Origin: JAQUCI01 sp964553255
Lineage (GTDB): Bacteria; Bacillota_I; Bacilli_A; Erysipelotrichales; Erysipelotrichaceae
DNA length: 64,000 nt
Direction of reading: 5' to 3'
Assembly: GCA_964553255.1 (NCBI GenBank)
Contig: CAZKJS010000003.1
Span: 25,803-89,802 of the forward strand
Shown: positions 9,522-18,087 of the stretch, in pieces
Layout: every line of letters begins with the position of its first letter
Position numbering within the stretch: the first letter of the stretch is position 1
Translations under genes and position numbers: made by a program
The notes under the pieces: generated by a model
What the model was told of the DNA's origin: nothing
Database searches by the model: none
Seen by the model: only the letters and a program-made list of their open reading frames with translations

Positions 9522-10871
9522 TTAACGTTGACGTTTTTTTACAAAAAATATGATCAATCCAACAATAAAACTAAAAACAACGAATGGTGCTAAGAAATAT
9601 AACCCATAAGACCAACGATTTAAACGATACATCACACGATCACCTAAGCTGATCTTCTCATTTTGATACAACGTAAACTCTAGCTCAGTATTAGGTAACT
9701 GCGCCCTTTTATACTGATAATGATTTGAATTGACCTTATCAAAAGCTAAACTACTCGCAATAATATATGGAATGTCACTTGAAGTATAGATATCAATAGT
9801 AAGATCATTAAAGCTTGCCCAGTTTTTAGCTGGTGATAAAAGATATGTAAAGCTATGGGTTGGCGCAACCGTTTCAGACTTATCCATTGTACCATTTATT
9901 AAGTAGGATATCGCCAACTCATGAGTTTGTTCACTATTGAAAGCTACCTCATAGTTTAAGTAGAAAAGCCGCTTTTGATAAAAAAGGCTTGTAAGATCAA
10001 AATCTTGCATGTATTTATCCGTAGTATGCGATAAGTACCCCGCAAGCAAGTTTAACAGTTGCACATCATCAAAATTATGCGGTATATTCTCATCAAGCTT
10101 TGATCTAATAAAGTTTAATAGATAGTCCTTCATCTTTACATCTGTCTTATCGATAACCTGACTAAGCTCTATTTTATTAGTTGCTTGATAATCGCTATAA
10201 CCATTAATCTTTATATCAACATCACCATTTAATACCAATAGGTACAACGTTTGATCATCATAAAGCCAACCAGATAATACATGATTGTTTTGACTAACAT
10301 ATTGATAGCCACTAATTTGTCCAAAACCCATTACTTTTGTAATATCATCAAGATAGTTTAGATCAAGCACAAAATACGAGTTCTGATCTACCTTTAGATC
10401 GATCTGATATAAAATGGCATTATCATTTACATTTAGCCAATAATCATCCAAGTTACGTTTAAGCCCACTAAGATCATGATATGACTTACTATCATCATAC
10501 GCATTTTGATCAATGAGTAATTTGAAATCAATTAATTCTTGATCAAAGGTTACCTTTAATAAATCACTTCTAAAAGTATCTATGCTATCAATAAATGGAA
10601 AGACCATTTCAACATTTGTATCTTGATTTGAGGGGTTATACATTTGATATACAACATCGACTTTACCAGTTAACCAATAACTACCAGTACTCATCGTTTT
10701 ATCCGTGAAGTCAAAACTTATATTTTCATTTTCTACAATGATATCCACATTTTCATCTATGATCAAAACTTCACCAAGATTATCACCTTGCCAGTATGTT
10801 GGTGTTGAGTTAGCCATAATACTTTGAAAAGATACTAATAATAATAAAATAATACATGTTAATTTCTTCAT
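9522..10871 (-). CDS. Exported, membrane-anchored protein of unknown function
   Basis: 449 residues. I do not recognise a named family. A signal peptide (1-20) is followed by a large beta-rich extracytoplasmic region with many Asp and Asn, and a C-terminal membrane helix (about 423-443) ending in KKRQR, a stop-transfer signal. The segment YQMYNPSNQDTNVEMVFPF near 75-95 resembles the interface-like repeats seen in secreted proteins whose mature part has two beta domains, but no catalytic motif is clear. AGGAATATCATA precedes the ATG. It lies between the nucleotidyltransferase and an SDR gene and has a 43-base gap to the latter. Confidence 0.6.
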   Translation of the reverse strand: MKKLTCIILLLLVSFQSIMANSTPTYWQGDNLGEVLIIDENVDIIVENENISFDFTDKTMSTGSYWLTGKVDVVYQMYNPSNQDTNVEMVFPFIDSIDTFRSDLLKVTFDQELIDFKLLIDQNAYDDSKSYHDLSGLKRNLDDYWLNVNDNAILYQIDLKVDQNSYFVLDLNYLDDITKVMGFGQISGYQYVSQNNHVLSGWLYDDQTLYLLVLNGDVDIKINGYSDYQATNKIELSQVIDKTDVKMKDYLLNFIRSKLDENIPHNFDDVQLLNLLAGYLSHTTDKYMQDFDLTSLFYQKRLFYLNYEVAFNSEQTHELAISYLINGTMDKSETVAPTHSFTYLLSPAKNWASFNDLTIDIYTSSDIPYIIASSLAFDKVNSNHYQYKRAQLPNTELEFTLYQNEKISLGDRVMYRLNRWSYGLYFLAPFVVFSFIVGLIIFFVKKRQR

Positions 10872-10914
10872 TATGATATTCCTATTTCCTTTATGATTAT
10901 ATCACAAATATGGG

Positions 10915-11922
10915 TTATTCTTGTTTAAAGTAGTGATTGATCGCAACCATATCATTATTTAATAATGCTTGATAAGGATCAGATTTAGTTTGTATATAGT
11001 TCAAGATAACCTTACTAAAAAGATGATTAAATAACTTTAATAAGCGTGGTGTTTTTAAGGCAACACTCTTCAAATAACTTTCTAAACTGTCGTTTTGAAA
11101 GTGAAGGATATTATTTAAGATATCACTATCAGCGTAATAACCACAATGAAAATTCTTAGTCGCAAAGCAACGCTCTGATAAATGTTTGGGATTAAAACCA
11201 TAACTCATTAACATCTTGCTTAGAAAAGTCTGATAGTCAGTTCGAAAGAGTGGACCACCACCTAGATTAAAAGTCTGGTTCTTTAGTTCATCAAGATGAT
11301 CTAGCGTCAACGCAAAAGCATAACCCGTATCGCGACTTGAAGCTATCTCCATTTTAGTATTGAGTGGCATATGAAACATCAGTGGATCTAATTTCGGTTT
11401 ATCCATGATCGCTGTCAAACGATAGATAATATATGCTATCCCTGCTTGTCTGATCGCTTCTTCAGCTTTAATCTTCAAGCTTGCATAGTAGTCCTTATCG
11501 CTAGGTTTTAAGATATCATCCACTTTGATCCATGGTTCACTTACGCGATCACCATATACACTAATAGATGAAGCATAGATCAAGATTGGTTTAGCAAAAG
11601 ATTGTTGAATAGCTTTGATCAAGTTTACAGTTCCCAAGTAATTTACTCGCTTTGCTAAATCAGGATAGATATCTGCCTTAGGTGGGATAACAGCGGCTAA
11701 ATGGATGATAGCATCTTGATTTCTAACAGTATCTTTGACGATATCAAAGTTACTGATATCACCCCATACAATCTTAACACGTTTAAGATAAGGCTCAAGT
11801 TTCTTACGATTGCCTTTATTGTCTAGATCAAAAACCGTTATTTGATGGTTATCGTGCTTTAGTAGTGCTGATAAAGTCATTAATCCTACACTACCACTAG
11901 CACCAGTTAGCATTACTCTCAT
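10915..11922 (-). CDS. NAD(P)-dependent sugar epimerase/dehydratase-like protein (extended SDR)
   Basis: 335 residues. The Rossmann motif GASGSVG (7-13), DLDN at the end of beta-2, HLAA near 75 and the catalytic pair YxxxK (YYASLKIK near 146-153) define an extended short-chain dehydrogenase. Substrates are usually nucleotide sugars. The C-terminal half is unusual and gives no substrate hint. No clear ribosome site precedes the ATG at 11922; the start is chosen because MRVMLTGASG matches the family N-terminus. Confidence 0.75.
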   Translation of the reverse strand: MRVMLTGASGSVGLMTLSALLKHDNHQITVFDLDNKGNRKKLEPYLKRVKIVWGDISNFDIVKDTVRNQDAIIHLAAVIPPKADIYPDLAKRVNYLGTVNLIKAIQQSFAKPILIYASSISVYGDRVSEPWIKVDDILKPSDKDYYASLKIKAEEAIRQAGIAYIIYRLTAIMDKPKLDPLMFHMPLNTKMEIASSRDTGYAFALTLDHLDELKNQTFNLGGGPLFRTDYQTFLSKMLMSYGFNPKHLSERCFATKNFHCGYYADSDILNNILHFQNDSLESYLKSVALKTPRLLKLFNHLFSKVILNYIQTKSDPYQALLNNDMVAINHYFKQE

Positions 11923-11954
11923 AATACATTCTTAACATCAATACACAATTAAAG

Positions 11955-11980
11955 CAAGAAAAAACCCACCTTGAGGTGAG
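11955..11980 (-). terminator. Terminator after tRNA-Thr
   Basis: Minus strand CTCACC, loop TCAA, GGTGGG followed by TTTTTTC. It lies 12 bases beyond the tRNA 3' end. Confidence 0.8.
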
Positions 11981-11991
11981 TAAATTTCAAA

Positions 11992-12065
11992 TGGTGCCGC
12001 TACGCAGAATTGAACTGCGAACTGAGCATTACCATTGCTCCGTTTTACCTTTGAACTATAGCGGC
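11992..12065 (-). tRNA. tRNA-Thr (anticodon GGT)
   Basis: Minus strand. The acceptor stem is GCCGCTA/TAGCGGC with discriminator A and encoded CCA. The anticodon stem GAGCA/TGCTC encloses the loop ATGGTAA, giving GGT, which reads ACC and ACT. The T arm is CGCAG-TTCAATT-CTGCG. All arms close with normal lengths (74 bases including CCA). Confidence 0.88.
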
Positions 12066-12109
12066 ATCGCATTTATTATGATAACTAATAAATGAGAGAA
12101 AAGCAATCA

Positions 12110-12670
12110 CTAAACATACTTTCTAAGTATTTTATAAACCCGCGCAATCGGTAATCCAACCACACTATAATAATCACCATTGATAGATTTTACAAGAAGC
12201 GCACCAAGAGCATGGATGCCATAAGCACCGGCTTTATCCATTGGTTCCTTTGATTTTACATAGGTAATAATCTCTTCATCACTTAAGTTAAAAAACTCAA
12301 CACTTGTTTCATCATAAAATACAACTTTCTCTTCAGCACTAATGATCGCAACCCCTGTTATGACGCGATGCTTTCTTCCAGATAATTTACGCAACATCCT
12401 AATAGCATCATCTTCATCAACTGGTTTTTGCATTATCTCATAATCTAATACAACAATCGTATCAGCACCAACAACAACAGCTTCAGGAAAGCGTTGAAAT
12501 ACAGCCTGTGCTTTGATCATAGCAATGTTCATGATTGCTTCATTTAAAGGCAAAGTTTCATCAATTATCTCATCTACCCCTGGGTTAACATCCACAAAAG
12601 GTAACTTACACATCAACATCAATTCTCGACGTCGTGGTGATTGACTTGCCAAAACTATTTGTCTATGCAT
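12110..12670 (-). CDS. maf: Maf-family nucleoside triphosphate pyrophosphatase
   Basis: 186 residues. The N-terminal LASQSPRRRELM (7-18), VVGADTIVVLD near 66-76 and the KPVDEDDAIRML plus SGRKHRVITG tract are family hallmarks. Maf proteins hydrolyse non-canonical or pyrimidine NTPs (dTTP, UTP and modified forms), a house-cleaning role in the cytoplasm, sometimes tied to cell-division arrest. It lies 15 bases after the ABC-F gene, probably in the same transcript. Confidence 0.93.
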   Translation of the reverse strand: MHRQIVLASQSPRRRELMLMCKLPFVDVNPGVDEIIDETLPLNEAIMNIAMIKAQAVFQRFPEAVVVGADTIVVLDYEIMQKPVDEDDAIRMLRKLSGRKHRVITGVAIISAEEKVVFYDETSVEFFNLSDEEIITYVKSKEPMDKAGAYGIHALGALLVKSINGDYYSVVGLPIARVYKILRKYV

Positions 12671-12685
12671 AAATTCTCCTAGTCG

Positions 12686-14236
12686 CTAATCAGCGTTTAC
12701 TTCAAATAATCCATCACTTCTTAATTCATATACTTTATCAGCGATCGCATTAATGAAACTACGATCGTGTGATATCGCAATAACACATCCTTGATATTGT
12801 TTGATCATTGTTTGAATGACCGGGTTTGTTAGTGGGCTCAAATTTCTTGTAGGCTCATCCATTAAAATAACCGGATAAGCATGATAAACCAAATCTAATA
12901 ATACCAGTTTTGCCCTTTGACCACCAGAGAGATCTTTTAGTGCTTGCTCACACTCATCAAATGTGAACTTCAAGTTACCAAGATATTTTCTAACTAAAGT
13001 TGCTTCTTGCTTGTCTTTATCAACCCCAATAAATTGTAAACAGTTTAAACTTTCATCTTTCTCATCGATATAGTTTTGACGCATATAACCAACACGAATA
13101 TTATTCTGAATGATCTTTTGATAGATTAAATTTAATAATGTTGTTTTTCCAACCCCATTATCACCAATGATAACTATTTTACTATCACCTTTTACAAACA
13201 AGCTAACATCACATGCCAAAACGCGATCATTGACCATTAAAGTAGGTACATTTAGATCCAAGATGACCTTTTGTTTAGGTAAGTGAACTAAAGGAAAAAA
13301 CAAGTTGATTGCTTCTTCAGGATCAGGAATCTTTGGTAAATCAATCGCATCAAGTTTACGTTTTTGCGCTTTAACTGCTGTCATCTTACGTTTTAACATT
13401 TTTGCTTGATGTGGATCTTGTCGTGATACCGTATTTAGATTATAGTCAACACTTTGATACAAGCGTTGCCATTTATCTTTCTTTATATCATATTCAGCTT
13501 TCTCTTTTCGAGCAATCATTGTATCCTTAGCGAGTTTATGATTACGATAATCAAGGTATTCTTGATAACTAAGTGGTAAAAAAGTGCATTTAGCTTCTTG
13601 TTTCTTCTTTAACTGTTCTATGTGAATGATCCCATTAGCAACCTTCTTTAATAACATCTCATCATGACTTACAAAGATGATTGGAATATTTTGTATCAAC
13701 ATAAATTGCTCAAGAAAATTTAGTGCTTTAATATCAAGATCATTTGTTGGTTCATCAAGCAATAAAACATCTGGTTCATCAAGCATTATCTTGATTAATT
13801 GTATCTTGATAAGTTCACCACCGCTTAATGTGTTTAAACAATGATCTTCTGTGATCAATCGCTTATCAAGTCTAAATTTAGCAGCTATTTCAAGCATTCT
13901 TGACCACTTTAAGGTATCATACTCGCTCGTTTTATCATCTGGCTCTTGTTTAATAAAATAGTCACTGATATGTTTATCTAACCAGTTAACATCAATCTTT
14001 TGTGGCAAATAACCAATAACATCTTCATTGATTGCGATATCACCATCATATGTCACATATTCATTTAAGCTCTTATCCTGATTGATAATTTTTAGTAATG
14101 TGCTTTTACCATTACCTTCTTCACCTATGATCGCAATCTTATCGTCATCATTTAAGACTAATGAAAAATTATCGATCAAAACTCTTCCTTTTAAAGTTTT
14201 GACACTTAAGTCTTTGATCGTTATTATAACTACCAC
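12686..14236 (-). CDS. ABC-F family ribosome-associated ATPase
   Basis: Two ABC domains in one chain without membrane segments: Walker A GEEGNGKST near 37-45, signature LSGGELIKIQ, Walker B LLLDEPTNDLD; second Walker A GDNGVGKTT, signature LSGGQRAKL, Walker B ILMDEPTRN. Between them is the charged interdomain linker. Such proteins act on the ribosome in stalling relief or antibiotic protection. The start is doubtful: the only GTG (14236) lies inside the AAGGAG ribosome site, and an ATA at 14227, giving MITIKDLS-like sequence with ideal spacing, fits the family better. The second signature ends in TRNLS rather than the usual TNDLD-type pattern. Confidence 0.88.
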   Translation of the reverse strand: MVVIITIKDLSVKTLKGRVLIDNFSLVLNDDDKIAIIGEEGNGKSTLLKIINQDKSLNEYVTYDGDIAINEDVIGYLPQKIDVNWLDKHISDYFIKQEPDDKTSEYDTLKWSRMLEIAAKFRLDKRLITEDHCLNTLSGGELIKIQLIKIMLDEPDVLLLDEPTNDLDIKALNFLEQFMLIQNIPIIFVSHDEMLLKKVANGIIHIEQLKKKQEAKCTFLPLSYQEYLDYRNHKLAKDTMIARKEKAEYDIKKDKWQRLYQSVDYNLNTVSRQDPHQAKMLKRKMTAVKAQKRKLDAIDLPKIPDPEEAINLFFPLVHLPKQKVILDLNVPTLMVNDRVLACDVSLFVKGDSKIVIIGDNGVGKTTLLNLIYQKIIQNNIRVGYMRQNYIDEKDESLNCLQFIGVDKDKQEATLVRKYLGNLKFTFDECEQALKDLSGGQRAKLVLLDLVYHAYPVILMDEPTRNLSPLTNPVIQTMIKQYQGCVIAISHDRSFINAIADKVYELRSDGLFEVNAD

Positions 14237-14246
14237 TCCTTAAAAA

Positions 14247-14268
14247 TAAACTGCCATTTGGCAGTTTA
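14247..14268 (-). terminator. Hairpin between fba and the ABC-F gene
   Basis: A 10-base-pair stem TAAACTGCCA/TGGCAGTTTA with a two-base loop, followed on the minus strand by TTTTTAAG. It sits just past the fba stop and probably ends or attenuates that transcript. Confidence 0.7.
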
Positions 14269-14272
14269 CTTG

Positions 14273-15208
14273 TTATATTTTATCTGAACTTCCTAACACA
14301 TCATTAATCTTGTGCGCCACGATATCTTTAACAGCTTTGCGAGCATCACCTAAATATTGACGAGGATCAAAATGATCAGGATGTTCCACAAAGTGCTTTC
14401 TGATCGCTGCAGTCATTCCCAAACGTAAGTCAGAATCGATGTTGATCTTGCAGACTGCCATTCTAGCTGCTTGTCTTAACATTTCCTCGGGAATACCAAT
14501 GGCATCAGGCATAGCACCACCATATTGGTTTACTAACTTAACATATTCTTGTGGCACACTTGATGCACCATGTAAAACAATTGGGAAGCCTGGTAAACGT
14601 CTTTGGATCTCTTCTAAGATATCAAAGCGTAAATGTGGGTTTTGACCTGGTTTAAATTTATAAGCACCATGACTTGTTCCAATAGCGATAGCTAAGGAAT
14701 CAACTCCAGTACGTTTAACAAATTCTTCAACTTCGTTAGGATCAGTAAACTGAGCATTTTCTTCTGATACGTTAACATCATCTTCAATACCTGCTAATTT
14801 ACCTAACTCGCCTTCAACTGTTACTCCAAACTGATGGGCATAATCAACAACTTTCTTCGTTAAAGCAACGTTTTCTTCAAAGCTGTGAGCTGAACCATCA
14901 AACATAACGCTGGTAAAACCACCATCAATACATGCTTTACATAATTCGAAAGTATCACCATGGTCAAGATGTAATACGATTGGTATATCAGTATCTTCTA
15001 AGGCAGCCTGCACTAATTTGACTAAGTAAGCGTGTTTAGCGTACTTACGTGCGCCGGCTGATACTTGAAGGATTACTGGTGAATTAGCTTCTTTCGCTGC
15101 TTCAGTGATCGCTTGAACGATCTCCATGTTATTGACGTTAAACGCACCAATAGCGTATCCGCCTTCATAAGCCTTTTTAAACATTTCTTTTGAATTTACT
15201 AACGGCAT
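14273..15208 (-). CDS. fba: Class II fructose-1,6-bisphosphate aldolase
   Basis: Cleaves fructose-1,6-bisphosphate to dihydroxyacetone phosphate and glyceraldehyde-3-phosphate in glycolysis. 311 residues, a normal length. LHLDHGDTFELC (His near 82) and the later LHGASSVP motif supply zinc ligands, and the phosphate-binding NIDSDLRL segment is near 255. The ATG at 15208 follows AAAAAGGAGAT. It is monocistronic by appearance, closed by its own hairpin. Confidence 0.95.
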   Translation of the reverse strand: MPLVNSKEMFKKAYEGGYAIGAFNVNNMEIVQAITEAAKEANSPVILQVSAGARKYAKHAYLVKLVQAALEDTDIPIVLHLDHGDTFELCKACIDGGFTSVMFDGSAHSFEENVALTKKVVDYAHQFGVTVEGELGKLAGIEDDVNVSEENAQFTDPNEVEEFVKRTGVDSLAIAIGTSHGAYKFKPGQNPHLRFDILEEIQRRLPGFPIVLHGASSVPQEYVKLVNQYGGAMPDAIGIPEEMLRQAARMAVCKINIDSDLRLGMTAAIRKHFVEHPDHFDPRQYLGDARKAVKDIVAHKINDVLGSSDKI

Positions 15209-15269
15209 ATCTATATCTCCTTTTTATCACATCTATATTTTAATACATTGTGACTAATAATTAAACTGA

Positions 15270-16310
15270 TTAATCGATTTTTATCGCGTTTACCGGACAT
15301 ATTTCTTGACAACAGTAACATTTAATACACTTTTCAGGTTTAAGTTTAGCCTTGTGATCTACCATAATTATTGTCTGTTGCGGACAACCTTCATAACATG
15401 CCTGACACCCAATACATAACTCAGGTTCAAACCGTGGTAGTTTTGTTTCCCGCATCTTATTTAGTAAAGCAGAGCTATCAGGCAATTGAAAATCATAGCG
15501 TAATAGATCTTTCAGTGCTTTATCACTGACAAGTTCAACCTTGCTATATAATCCCTTCTTTTTGGCAATAAGATCAGTATGAACCAGATTATTAGGTATT
15601 TGCAGTAATAAAAGCGCATAATGATCTAAAGCATAAGGATTATCAGAAGCTAACATTAAAACAGCTGGATAAGGTTCACCATTACTTGGTCCATTCTTAC
15701 TCATAGCCATAATACCATCCATGACACTAAGTTCTGGTTTAAGAGTCTCAGCAACTTTGATCAGATACTCACAAAACTTACGAGTGATAGGATGAAGGGC
15801 ATGTTGATGATACTTAACATCTTCTGGTACTGAACCAAAACAGTTTTTGACAGCTCCAGTAAACGTAGTCAAACTATGAGTTTTCATCTTGCAGGCATTA
15901 ATGACGACATCAGCGTCATGCATTGCTTTAACTTGTTGAATATTATTGATCTTGATCGCTGTCATATCATAACATAACTCAACTTGTTCAGCTTTAGCTA
16001 AAGCCATGTATCCTGTCTTATCATAAATCACATCCATACGCGCTTTATTCGCTTTACCAGCTGGTGAATCACCCAAAATAATCTTACAACCATATTGTTT
16101 TAATACTTTAATCAAAGCTTGAGTAAAGATTGGATGAGTTGTAGTACACTCTTCAGGTGTACGATCAGTAAGAAGGTTTAACTTGATAAATACGGTTTTT
16201 GTATCATCAAGCATAAGTTTCGCTTGATAATCGCTAATGACCTTAGCAAGAAAAGGTTGAATAAGTGATATATCATACTTATCACAAGTTGCAACATATA
16301 CTTTCTCCAT
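15270..16310 (-). CDS. DUF362-family protein with two C-terminal [4Fe-4S] clusters
   Basis: 346 residues. A DUF362 domain (about 1-260) contains the family pattern around INACKMKTHSLTTFTGAVKN, followed by a ferredoxin-like tail with CIGCQACYEGCP and CIKCYCCQEICP, each with four cysteines. The family is common in anaerobes; its reaction is unknown and an electron-transfer role is inferred. It starts at the base next to the upstream methyltransferase stop and is preceded by AGGTGAAAAG, so the two genes form an operon. Confidence 0.88.
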   Translation of the reverse strand: MEKVYVATCDKYDISLIQPFLAKVISDYQAKLMLDDTKTVFIKLNLLTDRTPEECTTTHPIFTQALIKVLKQYGCKIILGDSPAGKANKARMDVIYDKTGYMALAKAEQVELCYDMTAIKINNIQQVKAMHDADVVINACKMKTHSLTTFTGAVKNCFGSVPEDVKYHQHALHPITRKFCEYLIKVAETLKPELSVMDGIMAMSKNGPSNGEPYPAVLMLASDNPYALDHYALLLLQIPNNLVHTDLIAKKKGLYSKVELVSDKALKDLLRYDFQLPDSSALLNKMRETKLPRFEPELCIGCQACYEGCPQQTIIMVDHKAKLKPEKCIKCYCCQEICPVNAIKID

Positions 16311-17624
16311 CTATCTTTTCACCTTTCTTTTTAATGAAACAACCGTTTCAACCAACGGCGTATAACTAAACATGTCAAACGGTTTGATCGATTCTACTTC
16401 ATAAACCGATTGTAGTTTATTGAGATTCTTTGCCAATGTGCTGGGATTGCATGAAACATAGATCATCTTATTGATCTGACTATCGATAATACTATCTATC
16501 ATCTCATCACTAAGACCACTTCGAGGTGGATTTATGATCAAGACGTTAGCTTTTTTCGTATTGGTGATTTTAATCAGTTGTTTAGCCGCATCACCTAAAA
16601 TAAACTTTGTATTTTGTGCTTTGTTTAAGCGCGCATTTGTTTTAGCGTCATTAATGGCGTCTGAACTACTTTCAATACCAATGGTTTTTTTAGCTTTTGC
16701 TTGCACAAACATCGTCATACTACCAATGCCGCAATATGCATCAACTACAACGTCTTGTGCATTAATAAAGTCACTAACATAACGATATATATTAGTAGCT
16801 TGTAGTTTATTTAACTGAAAGAAAGAACGTGGCGATAACTGATATTTATAATTATCTAAATAAACTTCAATATAATTACTACCTCTTAAATTAGTAACTT
16901 TAGAGCCAAAAAGATCATAGCCTTGCCTTTGAGTGTTAACACTTTGACTAATTGAAACAAGATCTTTTATCTTAATAAGTTGATCAAGCATCGCATTATC
17001 CAAATCATCATTGCCAGTGATCAAACAACATTGATATTGTTGATCAAAACCACGGATAAATAAATGTCTTAGACCTTTTGATGTTTTTGTATCATAACTT
17101 TTTACTTGATAATTGTTTAAAACAGCTAATATTTCTTTTCTTATCGCTTCAAGGCGTTCTTGATGCACAACACAATGTTCAACTAACACAAAACGATTAC
17201 TATCTGGTTGATACATCCCACTCACTAAACGCTTGTTAATAGTCTTAACAGGAAGTTTTAGTTGATTACGATAGTTAAGAGGTGATGGATTACTAACGAC
17301 ATCCTGAACCTGACGACTTGCGATTCTCGCATACTTATAGAGCGCTTCACTTACTAATTGCTTTTTATAAATTAATTGATATTTATAGTCCATCTCAATC
17401 AAAGAGCAACTATGACACTCTTTACTATTACACACACTTTTTACCCTTGATACTGCAGGACTGATGATTTTATCACATCGCGCTATTTGATATGTTTTAT
17501 GATCTTCAATAATACTGATCTCAGCTATTTCATCCACAAAAGCCGACATAACAAAAGTTGGTTTATTGTTGATGTAGCCAATACCTTCACCGTTTATTCC
17601 CATTTTAACTATTTTAATTTCCAT
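16311..17624 (-). CDS. 23S rRNA (uracil-5-)-methyltransferase, RlmCD/TrmA type
   Basis: 437 residues. An N-terminal TRAM-like domain (about 1-50) is followed by the cysteine set CNSKECHSC (an Fe-S ligand group in this family), SAM motif DAYCGIGSMT near 296, NPPRSGL near 365 and the catalytic cysteine in YVSCNPSTL near 388. Methylates C5 of a uridine in 23S rRNA; the Gram-positive RlmCD enzyme does two positions. AGGAGATTAAATATCG precedes the ATG. It is the first gene of a two-gene unit with the DUF362 protein. Confidence 0.9.
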   Translation of the reverse strand: MEIKIVKMGINGEGIGYINNKPTFVMSAFVDEIAEISIIEDHKTYQIARCDKIISPAVSRVKSVCNSKECHSCSLIEMDYKYQLIYKKQLVSEALYKYARIASRQVQDVVSNPSPLNYRNQLKLPVKTINKRLVSGMYQPDSNRFVLVEHCVVHQERLEAIRKEILAVLNNYQVKSYDTKTSKGLRHLFIRGFDQQYQCCLITGNDDLDNAMLDQLIKIKDLVSISQSVNTQRQGYDLFGSKVTNLRGSNYIEVYLDNYKYQLSPRSFFQLNKLQATNIYRYVSDFINAQDVVVDAYCGIGSMTMFVQAKAKKTIGIESSSDAINDAKTNARLNKAQNTKFILGDAAKQLIKITNTKKANVLIINPPRSGLSDEMIDSIIDSQINKMIYVSCNPSTLAKNLNKLQSVYEVESIKPFDMFSYTPLVETVVSLKRKVKR

Positions 17625-17641
17625 CGATATTTAATCTCCTA

Positions 17642-17664
17642 TCAAAAAAACTGCTTAAGCAGTT
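17642..17664 (-). terminator. Terminator after the pyrophosphatase-like gene
   Basis: Palindrome AACTGCTTAAGCAGTT (17649-17664) followed on the minus strand by TTTTTGAT. It overlaps the stop codon of the gene at 17663. Confidence 0.8.
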
Positions 17665-18037
17665 ATTCTGTAATGGCCCAAGTCGGAATATCATCACCAC
17701 GTCGTACTAGTATTCCTTTTTGGAATTCGGTTTGATTCATAAACTGTAATATACTTATTTCTTCCTCTGGTGTGCAACCAATTAAAAGTTTAACTTCAAT
17801 ATCTTTCTTTAAGATGTCAGCAGCTATTACCACTGCATCAACCGCATGAGCCTTATTACTTCCGCGAAAAACACTGATACCGGACTCTTCCGGTAAGGTA
17901 TCATCCAAGCTTCCGTATTCAACCGGATACTTCAAGTTCTTATAAATTGAATGGCTTTCACCTTTTTGTTTTGNNNNNNNNNNAAAGATCGTATCGATCT
18001 TTTGCCAGAAAAAAGCATTGTTTAATAGATTGGGCAT
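17663..18037 (-). CDS. Small inorganic-pyrophosphatase-like protein, interrupted by an assembly gap
   Basis: About 124 residues as drawn, with 10 unknown bases at codons 19-22. Sequences such as KGESHSIYKNLKYPVEYGSLDD and VDAVVIAADILKKDIEVKLLIGCT resemble the short proteins annotated as inorganic pyrophosphatase-like in Firmicutes; activity is unproven. The ATG at 18037 follows GGAGGTAAGT and is preferred over the GTG at 18049, which lies inside that site. The spacing from FWQK to the KG pair is about four residues shorter than I recall for relatives, so the gap probably hides more than ten bases. Confidence 0.65.
   Translation of the reverse strand: MPNLLNNAFFWQKIDTIFXXXXKQKGESHSIYKNLKYPVEYGSLDDTLPEESGISVFRGSNKAHAVDAVVIAADILKKDIEVKLLIGCTPEEEISILQFMNQTEFQKGILVRRGDDIPTWAITE
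17974..17983. other. Assembly gap of 10 Ns
   Basis: Ten unknown bases in the N-terminal coding part of the pyrophosphatase-like gene. The real length is unknown. The flanking frame happens to be open with 10 Ns. Confidence 0.99.
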
Positions 18038-18087
18038 ACTTACCTCCACTGTGTAATTATAACATATAAAATCTTTTATGAAGCTTG

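Noticed and set aside
12686..12709. ABC-F C-terminal extension or frameshift
   Set aside because: The protein ends at a normal stop soon after the second domain with no extended tail. The Maf gene follows 15 bases later.
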